DNA of 52,870 bases, taken from the NCBI RefSeq assembly GCF_003236395.1, contig NZ_POUD01000025.1, positions 1-52,870 of the forward strand. The letters run 5' to 3'. Positions 9,115 to 18,064 of this stretch are shown in pieces (within the stretch, counting starts at the first letter, position 1; each line of letters begins with the position of its first letter). The stretch comes from Nonomuraea aridisoli (GTDB taxonomy: Bacteria; Actinomycetota; Actinomycetes; Streptosporangiales; Streptosporangiaceae). Both the position numbers and the translations under genes were made by a program. The notes under the pieces were generated by a model. The model was given only the letters and a program-made list of their open reading frames with translations, ran no database searches and was not told the origin of the DNA.

Positions 9115-11066
9115 GCGAAGTACAACTGCTCGGGCTTGGTGACACCTTCACGGCCGTAGTGGAACAGCATGGGGGGCTTGTCGTCGCGCACGTTGCGCAG
9201 CTTGGCGTTCACCACGACGGGCTGGAACGGGAGCCGGACGATGCCGATGATGTAGAGGTTCCGGTCGTGCGCGGTCATGATCTTCTTGCCCGCTTCGATG
9301 CGCTCCTGGTCGCTGGTGGCCGTCGCCATGGTGTCCCAGAGGTCCATCAGCTCCTTGATCTCGGCCGGCGGCTCGTCGCCTGCCTTGCCCTTGCTGGCGT
9401 ACCAGTTGCCGTACGCGGGGGCGAAGTGGCTGTTGCTGGCGGTGGGGACGTACCACACCGGCTCGATGTCCCAGCTGTTCTCCGGGGTGCCGACGCCGTC
9501 GAGGTCGAAGTCGTTGCTGCTGCGCACCTCGGCGTACAGGGTCTTGTCGACGGGGCGCAGCGCGAGCTTGACGCCCGCCGCCGCCCAGTGGCGGCGCACG
9601 GCCTCGAAGGCGTCCGTGCGCGGCACCTCGGAGTTGTCCTCGATGAAGGTGATGACCAGCTCGAACGGCTTGCCGTCCGGACGCAGCCTGGTGCCGGCCG
9701 CGTCGCGCTCGGTCAGTCCCGCCTCGTCCAGTAACGCGTTGGCCTTGGCCAGGTCGAAGGCGAGCGCGGTGTCGCCGTCGCCTTGGGTGTAGTACGGCTC
9801 GGCCTCGGTGGAGACCGGCTGGCGCAGCACGCCGAGCCCGCCGAGCAGCGTCTTGTTGATCTCCTCGCGGTTGATCGCGTGGGACAGCGCGAAGCGGACC
9901 CGCTTGTCCAGGAACAGCTTGCGCAGCACCGGGTCCTTGTGTGACAGGTTCGGGTTGATGGACAGCAGCGACCAGCCGGGCTCCCAGCGCAGCACCTTGA
10001 AGCCGCGCGCCTCGGCGTTGCGCAGGTACACCTGCGTGGTGCTGTAGCCGAGGAACTGGGCCTGGAAGTCGAGGTCGCCGTTGGCCGCGCGCAGGTCGAG
10101 CGCGTCCTGCTCCAGCATCTGCACCTGGATCTTGTCGATGTAGGGCAGCTGCCGCCCGTCGGGGTCGGTCTTGAAGTAGTACGGGTTGCGCTCGAACTCG
10201 GCGGTGCCGCTCTGCGCGCCGGCCGGCTTGGTCACGATGTAGGCGCCCATGACCGGGCGCTCGGGGTTCTTCCAGATGTCGTCGCGGTCGAGGAAGTACA
10301 TGTCCCAGGAGTCGAATCCGGCCGCCTTGGCCGCCGCCTCCACCTTGGCCTTGTCGTCTTCTGTCTCGGCGAGGTCGATGTGGAACTGTTTGAGGTAGTG
10401 CCACGGCTTGACGAGCTGGATGCTGATGCCCGGATGACACATGAATTTCTCGAACATGGCCGACGGCTCCTCAAAGGAGATCGTCAGCGTGCGGCCGTCC
10501 TTGATGTCCACCTTGGGCAGCTTGCCGCCGTCGGACATGTAGACCGGCGGCTGGACGTTGAAGAGCTTGTTGCCGAAGAAGTGCTGGATGGAGTCGGCGA
10601 CATCCTGGGCGGTGAAAGGCTGGCCGTCCGACCACTTCAGGCCCTCGCGCACCACGAAGGTGTAGACGCGGTTGTCGTCGCTGCGGGTGTAGGACTCGGC
10701 CAGGCTCGGCTGGGCCCCCTTGATGTCGAGCGTCCACTCCACCAGCCCCGCCGCGCAGAACGCGACGGTGACGGTGTCGGAGGCGGCGCTGGTCTGGGCC
10801 CGCCGCAGCGTGCCGCCGAACCGGCCGGCCTCCTGCAGCGGCTTGACGATCATGGGCTTGGCGGGGAGCCGCTGGTCGAGCGGGGGCAGCGTGCCGGCCT
10901 TGACGCGCTGGGCCAGCATCGGCGACTCGAGCGCGGCGGGGTCTCCGCCCGAGACCGGCGGGGGGAGCGGGGTCTCTCCGCCCGTGCACGCCACGCCCAG
11001 GAGTGCCACGCCTGTCAGTGCGCCGCCGTACCCGAAGAGTGTCCTGCGTGAGATGTTCGTGGCCAT
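9111..11066 (-). CDS. ABC transporter substrate-binding lipoprotein (SBP_bac_5 type)
   Basis: This 651-residue extracytoplasmic solute-binding protein is of the DppA/OppA class. The N-terminus combines a twin-arginine-like motif (SRRTLFGYGG) with a lipobox (LLGVAC), so it is probably a Tat-exported lipoprotein. Family features include YTFVVREGLKWSDGQPFTAQDVADSI and DKRVRFALSHAINREEIN. ATG 11066 is chosen because GGAGGAGG lies just upstream; an upstream open extension lacks the signal peptide at its front. The length exceeds the usual 500-550, as in members that bind oligosaccharides. It heads the importer operon and faces the LacI gene; an operator lies in the shared gap. Confidence 0.9.
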   Translation of the reverse strand: MATNISRRTLFGYGGALTGVALLGVACTGGETPLPPPVSGGDPAALESPMLAQRVKAGTLPPLDQRLPAKPMIVKPLQEAGRFGGTLRRAQTSAASDTVTVAFCAAGLVEWTLDIKGAQPSLAESYTRSDDNRVYTFVVREGLKWSDGQPFTAQDVADSIQHFFGNKLFNVQPPVYMSDGGKLPKVDIKDGRTLTISFEEPSAMFEKFMCHPGISIQLVKPWHYLKQFHIDLAETEDDKAKVEAAAKAAGFDSWDMYFLDRDDIWKNPERPVMGAYIVTKPAGAQSGTAEFERNPYYFKTDPDGRQLPYIDKIQVQMLEQDALDLRAANGDLDFQAQFLGYSTTQVYLRNAEARGFKVLRWEPGWSLLSINPNLSHKDPVLRKLFLDKRVRFALSHAINREEINKTLLGGLGVLRQPVSTEAEPYYTQGDGDTALAFDLAKANALLDEAGLTERDAAGTRLRPDGKPFELVITFIEDNSEVPRTDAFEAVRRHWAAAGVKLALRPVDKTLYAEVRSSNDFDLDGVGTPENSWDIEPVWYVPTASNSHFAPAYGNWYASKGKAGDEPPAEIKELMDLWDTMATATSDQERIEAGKKIMTAHDRNLYIIGIVRLPFQPVVVNAKLRNVRDDKPPMLFHYGREGVTKPEQLYFA

Positions 11067-11115
11067 CGCCAGCCTCCTCCGGTAACGCTGAGCCGTTTCG
11101 GCGAACCTACATACT

Positions 11116-11127
11116 GCAAGCGATTGC
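11116..11127. promoter_or_regulatory. LacI-type operator upstream of the transporter operon
   Basis: GCAAGCGATTGC matches the consensus GCAAGCGCTTGC at 11 of 12 positions. It is 50 bases upstream of the substrate-binding protein start and about 100 upstream of the LacI start, in the divergent gap. A looser TTGC-N6-GCAA element (about 11192-11205) lies closer to the LacI gene and could serve autoregulation. Confidence 0.7.
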
Positions 11128-11227
11128 CGCAATACCAGAATTTTCTGCAACACAACTTCGCTTCCGGCGTTCCGCCAGTGCGATATCGTCGTTGCGTTGC
11201 TGCAAACTACGGAGGGGGACGCAGCTC

Positions 11228-12217
11228 ATGCCAGTCACGCTTGCGGACGTCGCCCAGGCCACGGGGCTGTCCGCGTCGACCGTCTCGCGGGCGCTGTCCG
11301 ACCCGGACAAGGTCAACCCGCACACCCGCGACCGCGTCCGGCGGGCCGCACGTGAGCTGGGTTACGTCCCTAACCAGACCGCCAGGTCGCTGAGCTCGGG
11401 GCACCACGACATCATCGGGCTCATCGTCCCCGACATCGCCAACCCCTTCTTCCCGCCGATCATCAAGGCCATCCAGGCCAGGGCCGGGCTCAAGGGCAAG
11501 ACGGTGATCATCACCGACGTCGACGAGCACCCCGGCGACGAGGTGCAGCGCGCCCAGGTCATCCGCAAGCGCGTGGACGGCCTGATCATGGTCTCGCCGC
11601 GCGCCTCGGAGGAGCGGCTCCACGAGCTGGCCCACCTCAACCCCATCGTGTTCGTCAACCGACAGGTCGCGGGGGCGGCCAACGTGCTGGTCGACAACGC
11701 CGACGGCATGGCGGAGGCGGTCGAGCACCTGACCGCGCTCGGCCACCGCAAGCTCGCCTACCTCAACGGCCCGCGCCGCTCGTGGTCCAACACCCAGCGC
11801 CGCGAGGCGATCGTGGCCGCCTGCGCCGCCCAGGGCGTGGAACTGGTGGAGTACGGGCCGTTCGAGCCGCAGATCCAGGCCGGGGTGCGGGCCGCCGACC
11901 TCGTGTACGCCAGCGAGGTCACCGCCGTGATCGCCTACGACGACCTGATCGCGCTGGGGCTGATGACGCGGCTGGCCGAGCGGGGCGTGCGGGTCGGCCA
12001 CGACCTGAGCGTGATCGGCATCGACGACAGCCCGATGTCCGGCATGGCCTACCCGACGCTGACCTCCATCCACGTGCCCGGCGCGGAGGCCGGGATGACC
12101 GCGGTCGACCTGGTGCTGGGCATGATCGAGAACCCGTCGGACGAGGAGCCGCCGGTGGTCCAGCTCGAGACCAGGCTCGTCGTCCGCGGCTCCACCGCGC
12201 TCGCCCCGGCCACCTGA
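11228..12217 (+). CDS. LacI family transcriptional regulator
   Basis: This 329-residue repressor has an N-terminal helix-turn-helix and hinge (residues 3-60: VTLADVAQATGLSASTVSRAL, then YVPNQTARSLSSG). A periplasmic-binding-protein-like effector domain follows (IGLIVPDIANPFFPPIIKAI, LGHRKLAYLNGP, AVIAYDDLIALGLM, DLSVIGIDDSPMS). The start ATG 11228 follows GGAGGGGG (11211-11218). It is divergent from the importer operon and convergent with the UxaA gene three bases away. The hinge region fits binding to central-CG palindromes, which are found at 4752, 11116, 15720 and 18071, so it is the probable local regulator. The inducer is unknown; a uronate or pectic oligosaccharide metabolite is an inference from the neighbours. 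Confidence 0.92.
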   Translation: MPVTLADVAQATGLSASTVSRALSDPDKVNPHTRDRVRRAARELGYVPNQTARSLSSGHHDIIGLIVPDIANPFFPPIIKAIQARAGLKGKTVIITDVDEHPGDEVQRAQVIRKRVDGLIMVSPRASEERLHELAHLNPIVFVNRQVAGAANVLVDNADGMAEAVEHLTALGHRKLAYLNGPRRSWSNTQRREAIVAACAAQGVELVEYGPFEPQIQAGVRAADLVYASEVTAVIAYDDLIALGLMTRLAERGVRVGHDLSVIGIDDSPMSGMAYPTLTSIHVPGAEAGMTAVDLVLGMIENPSDEEPPVVQLETRLVVRGSTALAPAT

Positions 12218-12220
12218 CCG

Positions 12221-13726
12221 CTACATGACCGCGCCCAGCTGCCATGGCGCGAACTCCTCCTGGCCGAAGTCGAAGCGCTCGCTGGCGGTCCGCTCCCCTG
12301 ACGCCGTGGCCAGGACGAGGTCGAGGATCGCGCGGCCCGACTCCTCGATCGTGAGCTCGCCGGCCGCGATCGGGCCGCAGTCGATGTCCATGTCGTCGCG
12401 CATCCGGCGGTAGAGGTCGCTGTTGGTGGCCAGCTTGAGGCTGGGCACCGGCTTGCACCCGTAGACCGAGCCGCGCCCGGTGGTGAAGCAGACCACGTTG
12501 GCGCCGCCCGCGACCATGCCGGTCACCGAGACGGGGTCGTAGCCGGGGGTGTCCATGAAGACCAGGCCCCGGTCCCGCACCTGCTCGGCGAAGCGGTAGA
12601 CGCCGTTCAGCGGCGTGCTGCCCGACTTGGCGACCGCGCCCAGCGACTTCTCCAGGATCGTGGTGATCCCGCCGGCCTTGTTGCCGGGTGAGGGGTTGTT
12701 GTCGAGCGAGCCGCCGTGCCGGGCGGTGTAGTCGCGCCACCACTCGATCCGCTCCAGCAGCGCCCGCGCCACCTTCTCGTCGGCCGCCCGCGCCGCCAGC
12801 AGCCCCTCGGCGCCGTAGATCTCCGGGGTCTCGGCCAGGATCGCGGTACCGCCCTGCGCGACTAGCAGGTCGGCGGCCACGCCGAGCGCGGGGTTGGCCG
12901 TGATGCCCGAGTAGCCGTCCGAGCCGCCGCACTTGAGCCCCAGCACCAGGTGGGAGGCCGGCACCGGCGTGCGCTCCGCCTTGAGCGCGGGCAGCAGGTC
13001 GCGGATCGCTTCCACACCTTGGCGTACGGCTGCCGCGGTCCCGCCCGCGTCCTGGATCGTCATCGTGGTCACCGGAGTGTCGCCGGGCAGGTCCAGGTCG
13101 GCGATCTGGTTGACCTCACAGCCCAGGCCCAGCACCAGCAACCCGCCGAAGTTGGGGTGGGCGGCGTAGCCGGACAGCGTGCGGCGCAGCAGCTCCAGGC
13201 CCTCGCCGTCGGAGGCTAGGCCGCAGCCCGTGCCGTGGGTGATGGCGACGACGCCGTCGATGCCCGGCACCTCCTCCAGCATCCCCGACCGGCTCACCTG
13301 ATCCGCGATGATCTTGGCGACCGTGGCCGAGCAGTTGACCGAGGTGATGATGCCGACGTAGTTGCGGGTGGCGACGCGGCCGTCCTGCCGGACGATGCCC
13401 TGGAAGGTCTCGGGCTCGGCCGGCGTGACGGCCCGGGTGGCGGCGGGGCCGTACTGGGCGGCCTCTGTGTCGTGGAAGCCCAGGTTGTGCGTGTGCACGT
13501 GCTGGCCGGGCGCGATGGGGGTGGTGGCGTGGCCGATCACCTGGCCGTACTTGAGGACCTCCGCGCCCTGGGCGACGGCGGCGATGCTCACCTTGTGGCC
13601 CGGCGGGATGTCCTCGGCGGCGGTGAGGCCGGCGGTGGGGCCGGCGGCGATCGGGTCACCGGCGGCGGCTCCGTCGAGGACGACCGCCACGGAGTCGCCT
13701 TCTGCCAGCACCAAGGCCCTCGTCAT
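12221..13726 (-). CDS. UxaA family hydrolyase (altronate/galactarate dehydratase type)
   Basis: This 501-residue protein has both halves of UxaA. The N-terminal SAF domain covers residues 1-100 (ALVLAEGDSVAVVLDGA ... PGQHVHTHNL). The dehydratase body has ATRNYVGIITSVNCSATVAKI, THGTGCG, LVLGLGCEVNQ, LKCGGSDGYSGITANPALG and CFTTGRGSVYGCK. Members dehydrate altronate to 2-keto-3-deoxygluconate, or related aldonates, with an Fe/Mn cofactor. The ATG overlaps the NagA stop (ATGA), making it the third gene of a nagB-nagA-uxaA operon, an unusual combination. Together with the uronate-type dehydrogenase it suggests uronic acid breakdown. Confidence 0.88.
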   Translation of the reverse strand: MTRALVLAEGDSVAVVLDGAAAGDPIAAGPTAGLTAAEDIPPGHKVSIAAVAQGAEVLKYGQVIGHATTPIAPGQHVHTHNLGFHDTEAAQYGPAATRAVTPAEPETFQGIVRQDGRVATRNYVGIITSVNCSATVAKIIADQVSRSGMLEEVPGIDGVVAITHGTGCGLASDGEGLELLRRTLSGYAAHPNFGGLLVLGLGCEVNQIADLDLPGDTPVTTMTIQDAGGTAAAVRQGVEAIRDLLPALKAERTPVPASHLVLGLKCGGSDGYSGITANPALGVAADLLVAQGGTAILAETPEIYGAEGLLAARAADEKVARALLERIEWWRDYTARHGGSLDNNPSPGNKAGGITTILEKSLGAVAKSGSTPLNGVYRFAEQVRDRGLVFMDTPGYDPVSVTGMVAGGANVVCFTTGRGSVYGCKPVPSLKLATNSDLYRRMRDDMDIDCGPIAAGELTIEESGRAILDLVLATASGERTASERFDFGQEEFAPWQLGAVM

Positions 13727-14901
13727 GGGGCAGTCCTTTCTGGGCCGAGCCACGCGCCGCGCAGCACGGTCGCCCACGGGTGGAATCCTTCGTCGAAAAC
13801 GGCCAGGTCGGCGTCGAGGCCGGGGGCGATCGCGCCCTTGCGATGGGCGAGGCCCAGCACGCGCGCCGGTACGGCCGTGGCGGCGGCGACCGCCTCGGCC
13901 ACGGGCCAGCCCAGGTCGCCGGTGAGGTGGCGAAGCATGTCGGGCAGCGTGGAGGTGGAGCCGCCGAACGCGTCCGCGCCGACCACCACCCCGACGCCGT
14001 CGCCCACCTCGCACGTCACCGTGCCCAGCCGGTAGCGGGAGCCTCTGGGCAGGCCGGTGCCCGGGGTGCCGTCGGACACCACGCACAGCCGCTCGCCCAC
14101 GCAGCGGCGGGCGATCTCCAGGAGCGCCGGGGGCAGGTGGCGCCCGTCGGCGATCACCTCGGCGGTGAGGTGGTCGGCGGCCAGCGACTCCTCCAGCAGG
14201 CCGGGGACGCGCCAGGGCCCCTCCCTGACCGTGCTGGACTGGCCGCTCCACAGGTGCGTGATGTGGGTGAGGCCGGCGTCCACCGCGGCCCTGAGCGCGT
14301 CGCCGCGCGCCTCGCTGTGGCCGGCGGCCACGATGACCCCGGCGCCGGCGAGCAGACCGGTGGCCTCGGCGGCGCCGGGGAGTTCGGGGGCGAGCGTCAC
14401 CATGCCGAGGACGTCGCGGAAGTCGAGCAGCCGGCGGACGTCGTCGGCTGAGGGCGGGCCGAGGACGGCAGGGTCGTGCGCCCCGCACTGGGCGGCCGCC
14501 AGGAACGGGCCTTCGAGGTGCACGCCGAGCAGTCGGGCGCCGTCGGCCGGCCGTTCCATCGCGGCGAAGGCCGCCAGGCGCTCGGCCAGGACGCCGACCG
14601 GGGCCGAGACCAGGGACGCCTGGACGGCGGTGACGCCCTGCGCGGCCAGGCCACGCAGGACACCGGCGGCCGGACCAGGGCCGTCGTCGAAGCACCCGCC
14701 GGCGAAACCGTGCACGTGCAGGTCGATCAGCCCGGGAGTGACCAGCCGCCCGCCGACGTCCACCCTGCCGCCGCCGTCCCTGGCTCTGTGGCCCCTTTCC
14801 TCGGCTGGGATCAGGGCTTCGATCCGGCCGTGGTCGATCAACACGTCCAGATCGTCGCGGATCCCCTCCGGCAGGAGGACGCGTCCGCCGGAGATGATCA
14901 C
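13723..14901 (-). CDS. N-acetylglucosamine-6-phosphate deacetylase-like amidohydrolase
   Basis: This 392-residue NagA-family amidohydrolase starts at GTG 14901, overlapping the NagB stop (GTGA). Metal and active-site motifs seen are HVHGF (HxH), HLEGPF (Glu ligand), GHSEA (His) and SDGTPGTG (catalytic Asp). Two NagA signatures differ: the usual HLFNAM is HLWSGQ, and the HREPG loop is VREGPWRVPG with its His missing. These loops contact the amino-sugar phosphate in characterised NagA, so the substrate may not be GlcNAc-6-phosphate. The gene lies between a NagB-like deaminase and a UxaA dehydratase. The chemistry call is safe; the substrate is open. Confidence 0.82.
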   Translation of the reverse strand: MIISGGRVLLPEGIRDDLDVLIDHGRIEALIPAEERGHRARDGGGRVDVGGRLVTPGLIDLHVHGFAGGCFDDGPGPAAGVLRGLAAQGVTAVQASLVSAPVGVLAERLAAFAAMERPADGARLLGVHLEGPFLAAAQCGAHDPAVLGPPSADDVRRLLDFRDVLGMVTLAPELPGAAEATGLLAGAGVIVAAGHSEARGDALRAAVDAGLTHITHLWSGQSSTVREGPWRVPGLLEESLAADHLTAEVIADGRHLPPALLEIARRCVGERLCVVSDGTPGTGLPRGSRYRLGTVTCEVGDGVGVVVGADAFGGSTSTLPDMLRHLTGDLGWPVAEAVAAATAVPARVLGLAHRKGAIAPGLDADLAVFDEGFHPWATVLRGAWLGPERTAP

Positions 14902-15677
14902 CGCGGCAGGTCGATCTTGCTGGAGGAGGCGAGGTCGAGGAACAGCGTCGCGTGCGGCGTCCGCCGCAGGATCGTCGCCGGGCAACCCGGCGAGACGGGT
15001 GCCGTCAGCGCGGTCTCCACTGCGGAGGCCTTGCGCTGCTCGGGCACGCACACCTGCACCGCCGTGGCCGCCAGCAGCGCCGGGACGGTGAGCGAGATCG
15101 CCGTCCGCGGCACGTCGGCGACGGCCGGGAAGTGGCCCTCGCCGACCTGCTGGGCGATCGAGCGTTCGGTCAGCGTGATCACCCGTGCCCATCGGTCGTC
15201 GTCGAAACGCGCCTCGTGCGGCTCGTTGAAGGCCAGGTGCCCGTTCTCACCGATGCCCATGCACACCAGGTCGAGCGGCGCCGACCGCAGCTCCGCCTCG
15301 TAGCGGGCGCACTCGGCCTCGGCGTCACCGGTGTCGCCGGCGATGTAGTGGACCGCCGCGGGGGCGAACGGCTCCTCGATGCGCTCCCTGATCCACCTGC
15401 GGAACGAGGCCGGGTGGTCGGCCGGGATCCCCACGTACTCGTCCATGTGGAAGACCGTCACCCGGTCCCAGGGGATGTCCTGGTCGCGCAACGCGTCGGT
15501 GAAGGCGTACTGGGAGTTTCCCGTGGCGATGACCACGCGGGCTGCGCCGCGTTGCCGTACCGCGTCACGGAGGAGCGCGGCGGCGCGCTCGGCCGCGGCC
15601 CGACCCAGGGCGGCCTCGCTCTCGTAGACCTCGACGGGTAGCCGGTCCGCCGTGAACCGTGCAAGTGCTGCTGGCAA
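14898..15677 (-). CDS. Glucosamine-6-phosphate deaminase-like protein (NagB family)
   Basis: This is a 259-residue NagB/SugarP isomerase-fold protein. Key motifs are VIATGNSQYAFTDAL (phosphate loop), VFHMDEYVG (Asp of the ring-opening step) and MGIGENGHLAFNEP (the GxNGH...E active-site motif). A longer frame opens at a GTG at 15713, but the TTG at 15677 is chosen because GGAGGAG sits six bases before it and the longer version would place the SD inside the gene. It is first in the operon with the NagA-like and UxaA-like genes. An operator lies at 15720-15731, 43 bases upstream. The family is certain; true GlcN6P activity is likely but unproven. Confidence 0.85.
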   Translation of the reverse strand: MPAALARFTADRLPVEVYESEAALGRAAAERAAALLRDAVRQRGAARVVIATGNSQYAFTDALRDQDIPWDRVTVFHMDEYVGIPADHPASFRRWIRERIEEPFAPAAVHYIAGDTGDAEAECARYEAELRSAPLDLVCMGIGENGHLAFNEPHEARFDDDRWARVITLTERSIAQQVGEGHFPAVADVPRTAISLTVPALLAATAVQVCVPEQRKASAVETALTAPVSPGCPATILRRTPHATLFLDLASSSKIDLPR

Positions 15678-15718
15678 CTGAGTCTCCTCCGTGCGGGGGT
15701 TAGCCGTCCCCACCCTAC

Positions 15719-15732
15719 TGCAAGCGCATGCA
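15719..15732. promoter_or_regulatory. LacI-type operator upstream of the nagB-nagA-uxaA operon
   Basis: TGCAAGCGCATGCA contains GCAAGCGCATGC (15720-15731), one base off the consensus palindrome. A further half-site region (GCACTTGCAGTGC, from about 15733) adjoins it. A possible minus-strand promoter with -35 TTGCCA, 17-base spacing and -10 TACAAC lies just upstream. That would put the operator over the transcription start. Confidence 0.7.
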
Positions 15733-15797
15733 GCACTTGCAGTGCCTTGTTGTATTTGCCCATCCTGACACTGGCAATATATGGATGACAGCGGTTG

Positions 15798-18038
15798 TCA
15801 GCCGAGCGAGATCCCGGAGAACCGTACCGTGCCGTAGTTGGCGATCGCGTTGCTCTCCTTCCGCCCGTCGACGGCCAGGCCCACGAAGATCAATTCGGGC
15901 AGCTCGACGGCGCCCGAGCCGACCTCGTGCCAGGTCTGCGCGTCCGCGGAGACGGCGCCGGTGACCGTGCCGCCCTTCCTGGTCAGGCGTACCCAGTACG
16001 GCGTGGCCACGCTCGCGTCCTCGGGGACGTCGGGATACTGGAGCGTCTGCGCCTCGGCGCCGTCGCTCACCCGCGTGCCGAAGCGGGAGACCATGCCGCT
16101 GCCGAAATAGGTGAGCTGCATCAGCGCGAACGACGCCGACGGGCCCAGGTTGCTCCTGATCATGACCCCGCCGACCACCTCGGGGTAGACCTTCCTGATC
16201 GACTCGACCCTGGCCACGATCTCGCCGTCGCCGCGCCAGGGCCGGAAGACGAAGCGGAACCGGTCGGCCGTGCCGCCGATCGCGCCCGACCCCTTGACCG
16301 TCATCACGCCGTCGACCAGCGAAGCGGCGCCGCGGATGGGCGTGCTGCCGACGTCGACCGCCTTCCACTCGCCGATCGTGGTGGCCCGGTTGACGTGCAC
16401 GGGCAGCGCGGTCGAGGTCGTCGCGGTGCCGGTCGCGTCGACGGCCGTCGCGGTGGCGTAGTGGGTGCCCTCGGGGGCGTCCTTCCACTCCAGCCGGTAC
16501 GGCCGGCTGGTCACCGTACCGACGAGCTTGTCACCCGCCCGGAACTCCACGCGCGCGAGCGGGACGCCACGCCCGGCCGCCTCGGCGACGAGCAAGACCT
16601 TGGCGGTGGCTCCGGAGGTGGTGACGAGCGCGTCGCCCGTGGGCTGCAGCAGTCGGACGTCGGGGTTGGCGGCGCCGGTCCGGCCGATGGAGTTCAGGTA
16701 GCGCTCGAGGTTGGTGTAGCCGTCGGCGCCGACCGCCTTGCCGTCGGCCGGATCCTGCGGGTTCAGGCCGTTGGCCGTCTCCCACGCGTCGGGGATGCCG
16801 TCGCCGTCGCTGTCGGCCGGCGGGGTCGTGGAACGGAGCTCCGGCCAGCCGCCGACCTCGGTCTGGGAGTTGATCAACCGGCCCGTCCCCTGCCGTACGT
16901 CCTGCACGACGCGGGCGTCCACGGAGTCGCGCCGAGGCAGGATCGCGCCCGCCCCGGCCAGGACCCGCTCGAAGGCCACCACGGCAGACTCGGCTGGGAG
17001 CTCCTGCGGGAAGGTCACCGGCGCGGTCAACCTGGTGATCGCCACGTCGCCGTCCACGCCGAGCCAGTTGTCGGCGGTGACCTGCGGGAACCCGTCCACG
17101 TGGTTGTCGGCGACGTACCAGGACCCGGGCCCGCCGAGCGTGCTGACCGTCGGCTCCACGATGCGGTCGCGCACCTCGGCCAGGGTGTCGGGCCCGGACC
17201 GGTAGTAGTTGCCGACCATGTTGATCCCGGCCGAGTCCTCGCCCCCGTAGGCGGAGTTGAAGCCCCAGTTGTAGACGACGTTGTTGCGGTAGTCGACCTT
17301 GAGCGCGATGTCGGGCCCGGCGGCGCTGCGCGGCGCGAAGCGCGGGGTGCGACTGGTGTGGTGGACGATCAGGTTGTGGTGGTAGGAGACGTTCTCGCCG
17401 CCCCAGATGCCGCCGTAGCCGTGCCGCCCCTCCGGGTTGACCGACATCGTCAGGCTTTCGGAGAGGAGGCACCACTGGACGGTCACGCGCGCGTTCTCGT
17501 AGACCGACAGCGCCTCGTCCGTGCTCCAGCTGAGCGAGCAGTGATCGATGATCACATCCTGCGTACGGCGGGCCCACATCGCGTCCTCGGTCACCCCGGC
17601 GATGTCGCCCATGCGGCAGCGCAGATAGCGGACGATCACGTTCTGCCCCGCGATGCGCGTGGGATAGCCGGCGATGCAGATGCCGTCGCCGGGCGCGGTC
17701 TGGCCGGCGACGGTGAGGTTGGAGCCGCTGATGTCCAGCCGCGACTTCAGGTAGATGGTGCCGGAGACCTTGAACACGACGGTACGGTTGCTGCCCTTGA
17801 CGGCCTCCCGCAACGAGCCGGGGCCGGAGTCGGCCAGGGTGGTCACGGGGTAGACGTCGCCGCCGCGACCTCCCGAGACGTACATGCCGCAGCCCTCCGC
17901 GCCGGGGAAGGCCGGGACCTGCGCCGCCGCAGCGCCCTCGGCTCTGGCCTGGGCCGGGGTGAAGAGGGCCGCGGCGCCTAAGGCCGCCGCTCCCACGCCG
18001 AAGGTACGCCGGGTGAGCTTGGACTGGTCGGGCGTCAT
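15798..18038 (-). CDS. Secreted pectate lyase-like protein with C-terminal accessory domains
   Basis: This 746-residue exported enzyme has a Tat signal (LTRRTFGVGAAALGAAALF, cleavage near ARAEG). It then has a right-handed beta-helix of the pectate lyase type (AFPGAEGCGMYVSGGRGG, SLREAVKGSNRTVVFKVSG, NLTVAGQTAPGDG, DHCSLSWSTDEALS). A calcium-binding type stretch follows at about residue 415 (DSDGDGIPDAWETANGLNP). An Ig-like domain and a C-terminal lamin-G-like domain make up the rest (about 470-746). ATG 18038 follows GGAGGAG. It should cleave polygalacturonate outside the cell. Its promoter carries a perfect operator between the -35 and -10 boxes, which ties it to the LacI regulon. Confidence 0.88.
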   Translation of the reverse strand: MTPDQSKLTRRTFGVGAAALGAAALFTPAQARAEGAAAAQVPAFPGAEGCGMYVSGGRGGDVYPVTTLADSGPGSLREAVKGSNRTVVFKVSGTIYLKSRLDISGSNLTVAGQTAPGDGICIAGYPTRIAGQNVIVRYLRCRMGDIAGVTEDAMWARRTQDVIIDHCSLSWSTDEALSVYENARVTVQWCLLSESLTMSVNPEGRHGYGGIWGGENVSYHHNLIVHHTSRTPRFAPRSAAGPDIALKVDYRNNVVYNWGFNSAYGGEDSAGINMVGNYYRSGPDTLAEVRDRIVEPTVSTLGGPGSWYVADNHVDGFPQVTADNWLGVDGDVAITRLTAPVTFPQELPAESAVVAFERVLAGAGAILPRRDSVDARVVQDVRQGTGRLINSQTEVGGWPELRSTTPPADSDGDGIPDAWETANGLNPQDPADGKAVGADGYTNLERYLNSIGRTGAANPDVRLLQPTGDALVTTSGATAKVLLVAEAAGRGVPLARVEFRAGDKLVGTVTSRPYRLEWKDAPEGTHYATATAVDATGTATTSTALPVHVNRATTIGEWKAVDVGSTPIRGAASLVDGVMTVKGSGAIGGTADRFRFVFRPWRGDGEIVARVESIRKVYPEVVGGVMIRSNLGPSASFALMQLTYFGSGMVSRFGTRVSDGAEAQTLQYPDVPEDASVATPYWVRLTRKGGTVTGAVSADAQTWHEVGSGAVELPELIFVGLAVDGRKESNAIANYGTVRFSGISLG

Positions 18039-18064
18039 CGCTCCTCCTTCGAGACAATGCAAGC

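Noticed and set aside
12221..14695. A single 824-residue protein through the uxaA and nagA region
   Set aside because: The upstream half is the wrong frame of the NagA-like gene; the real genes overlap by ATGA with clear motifs in separate frames.
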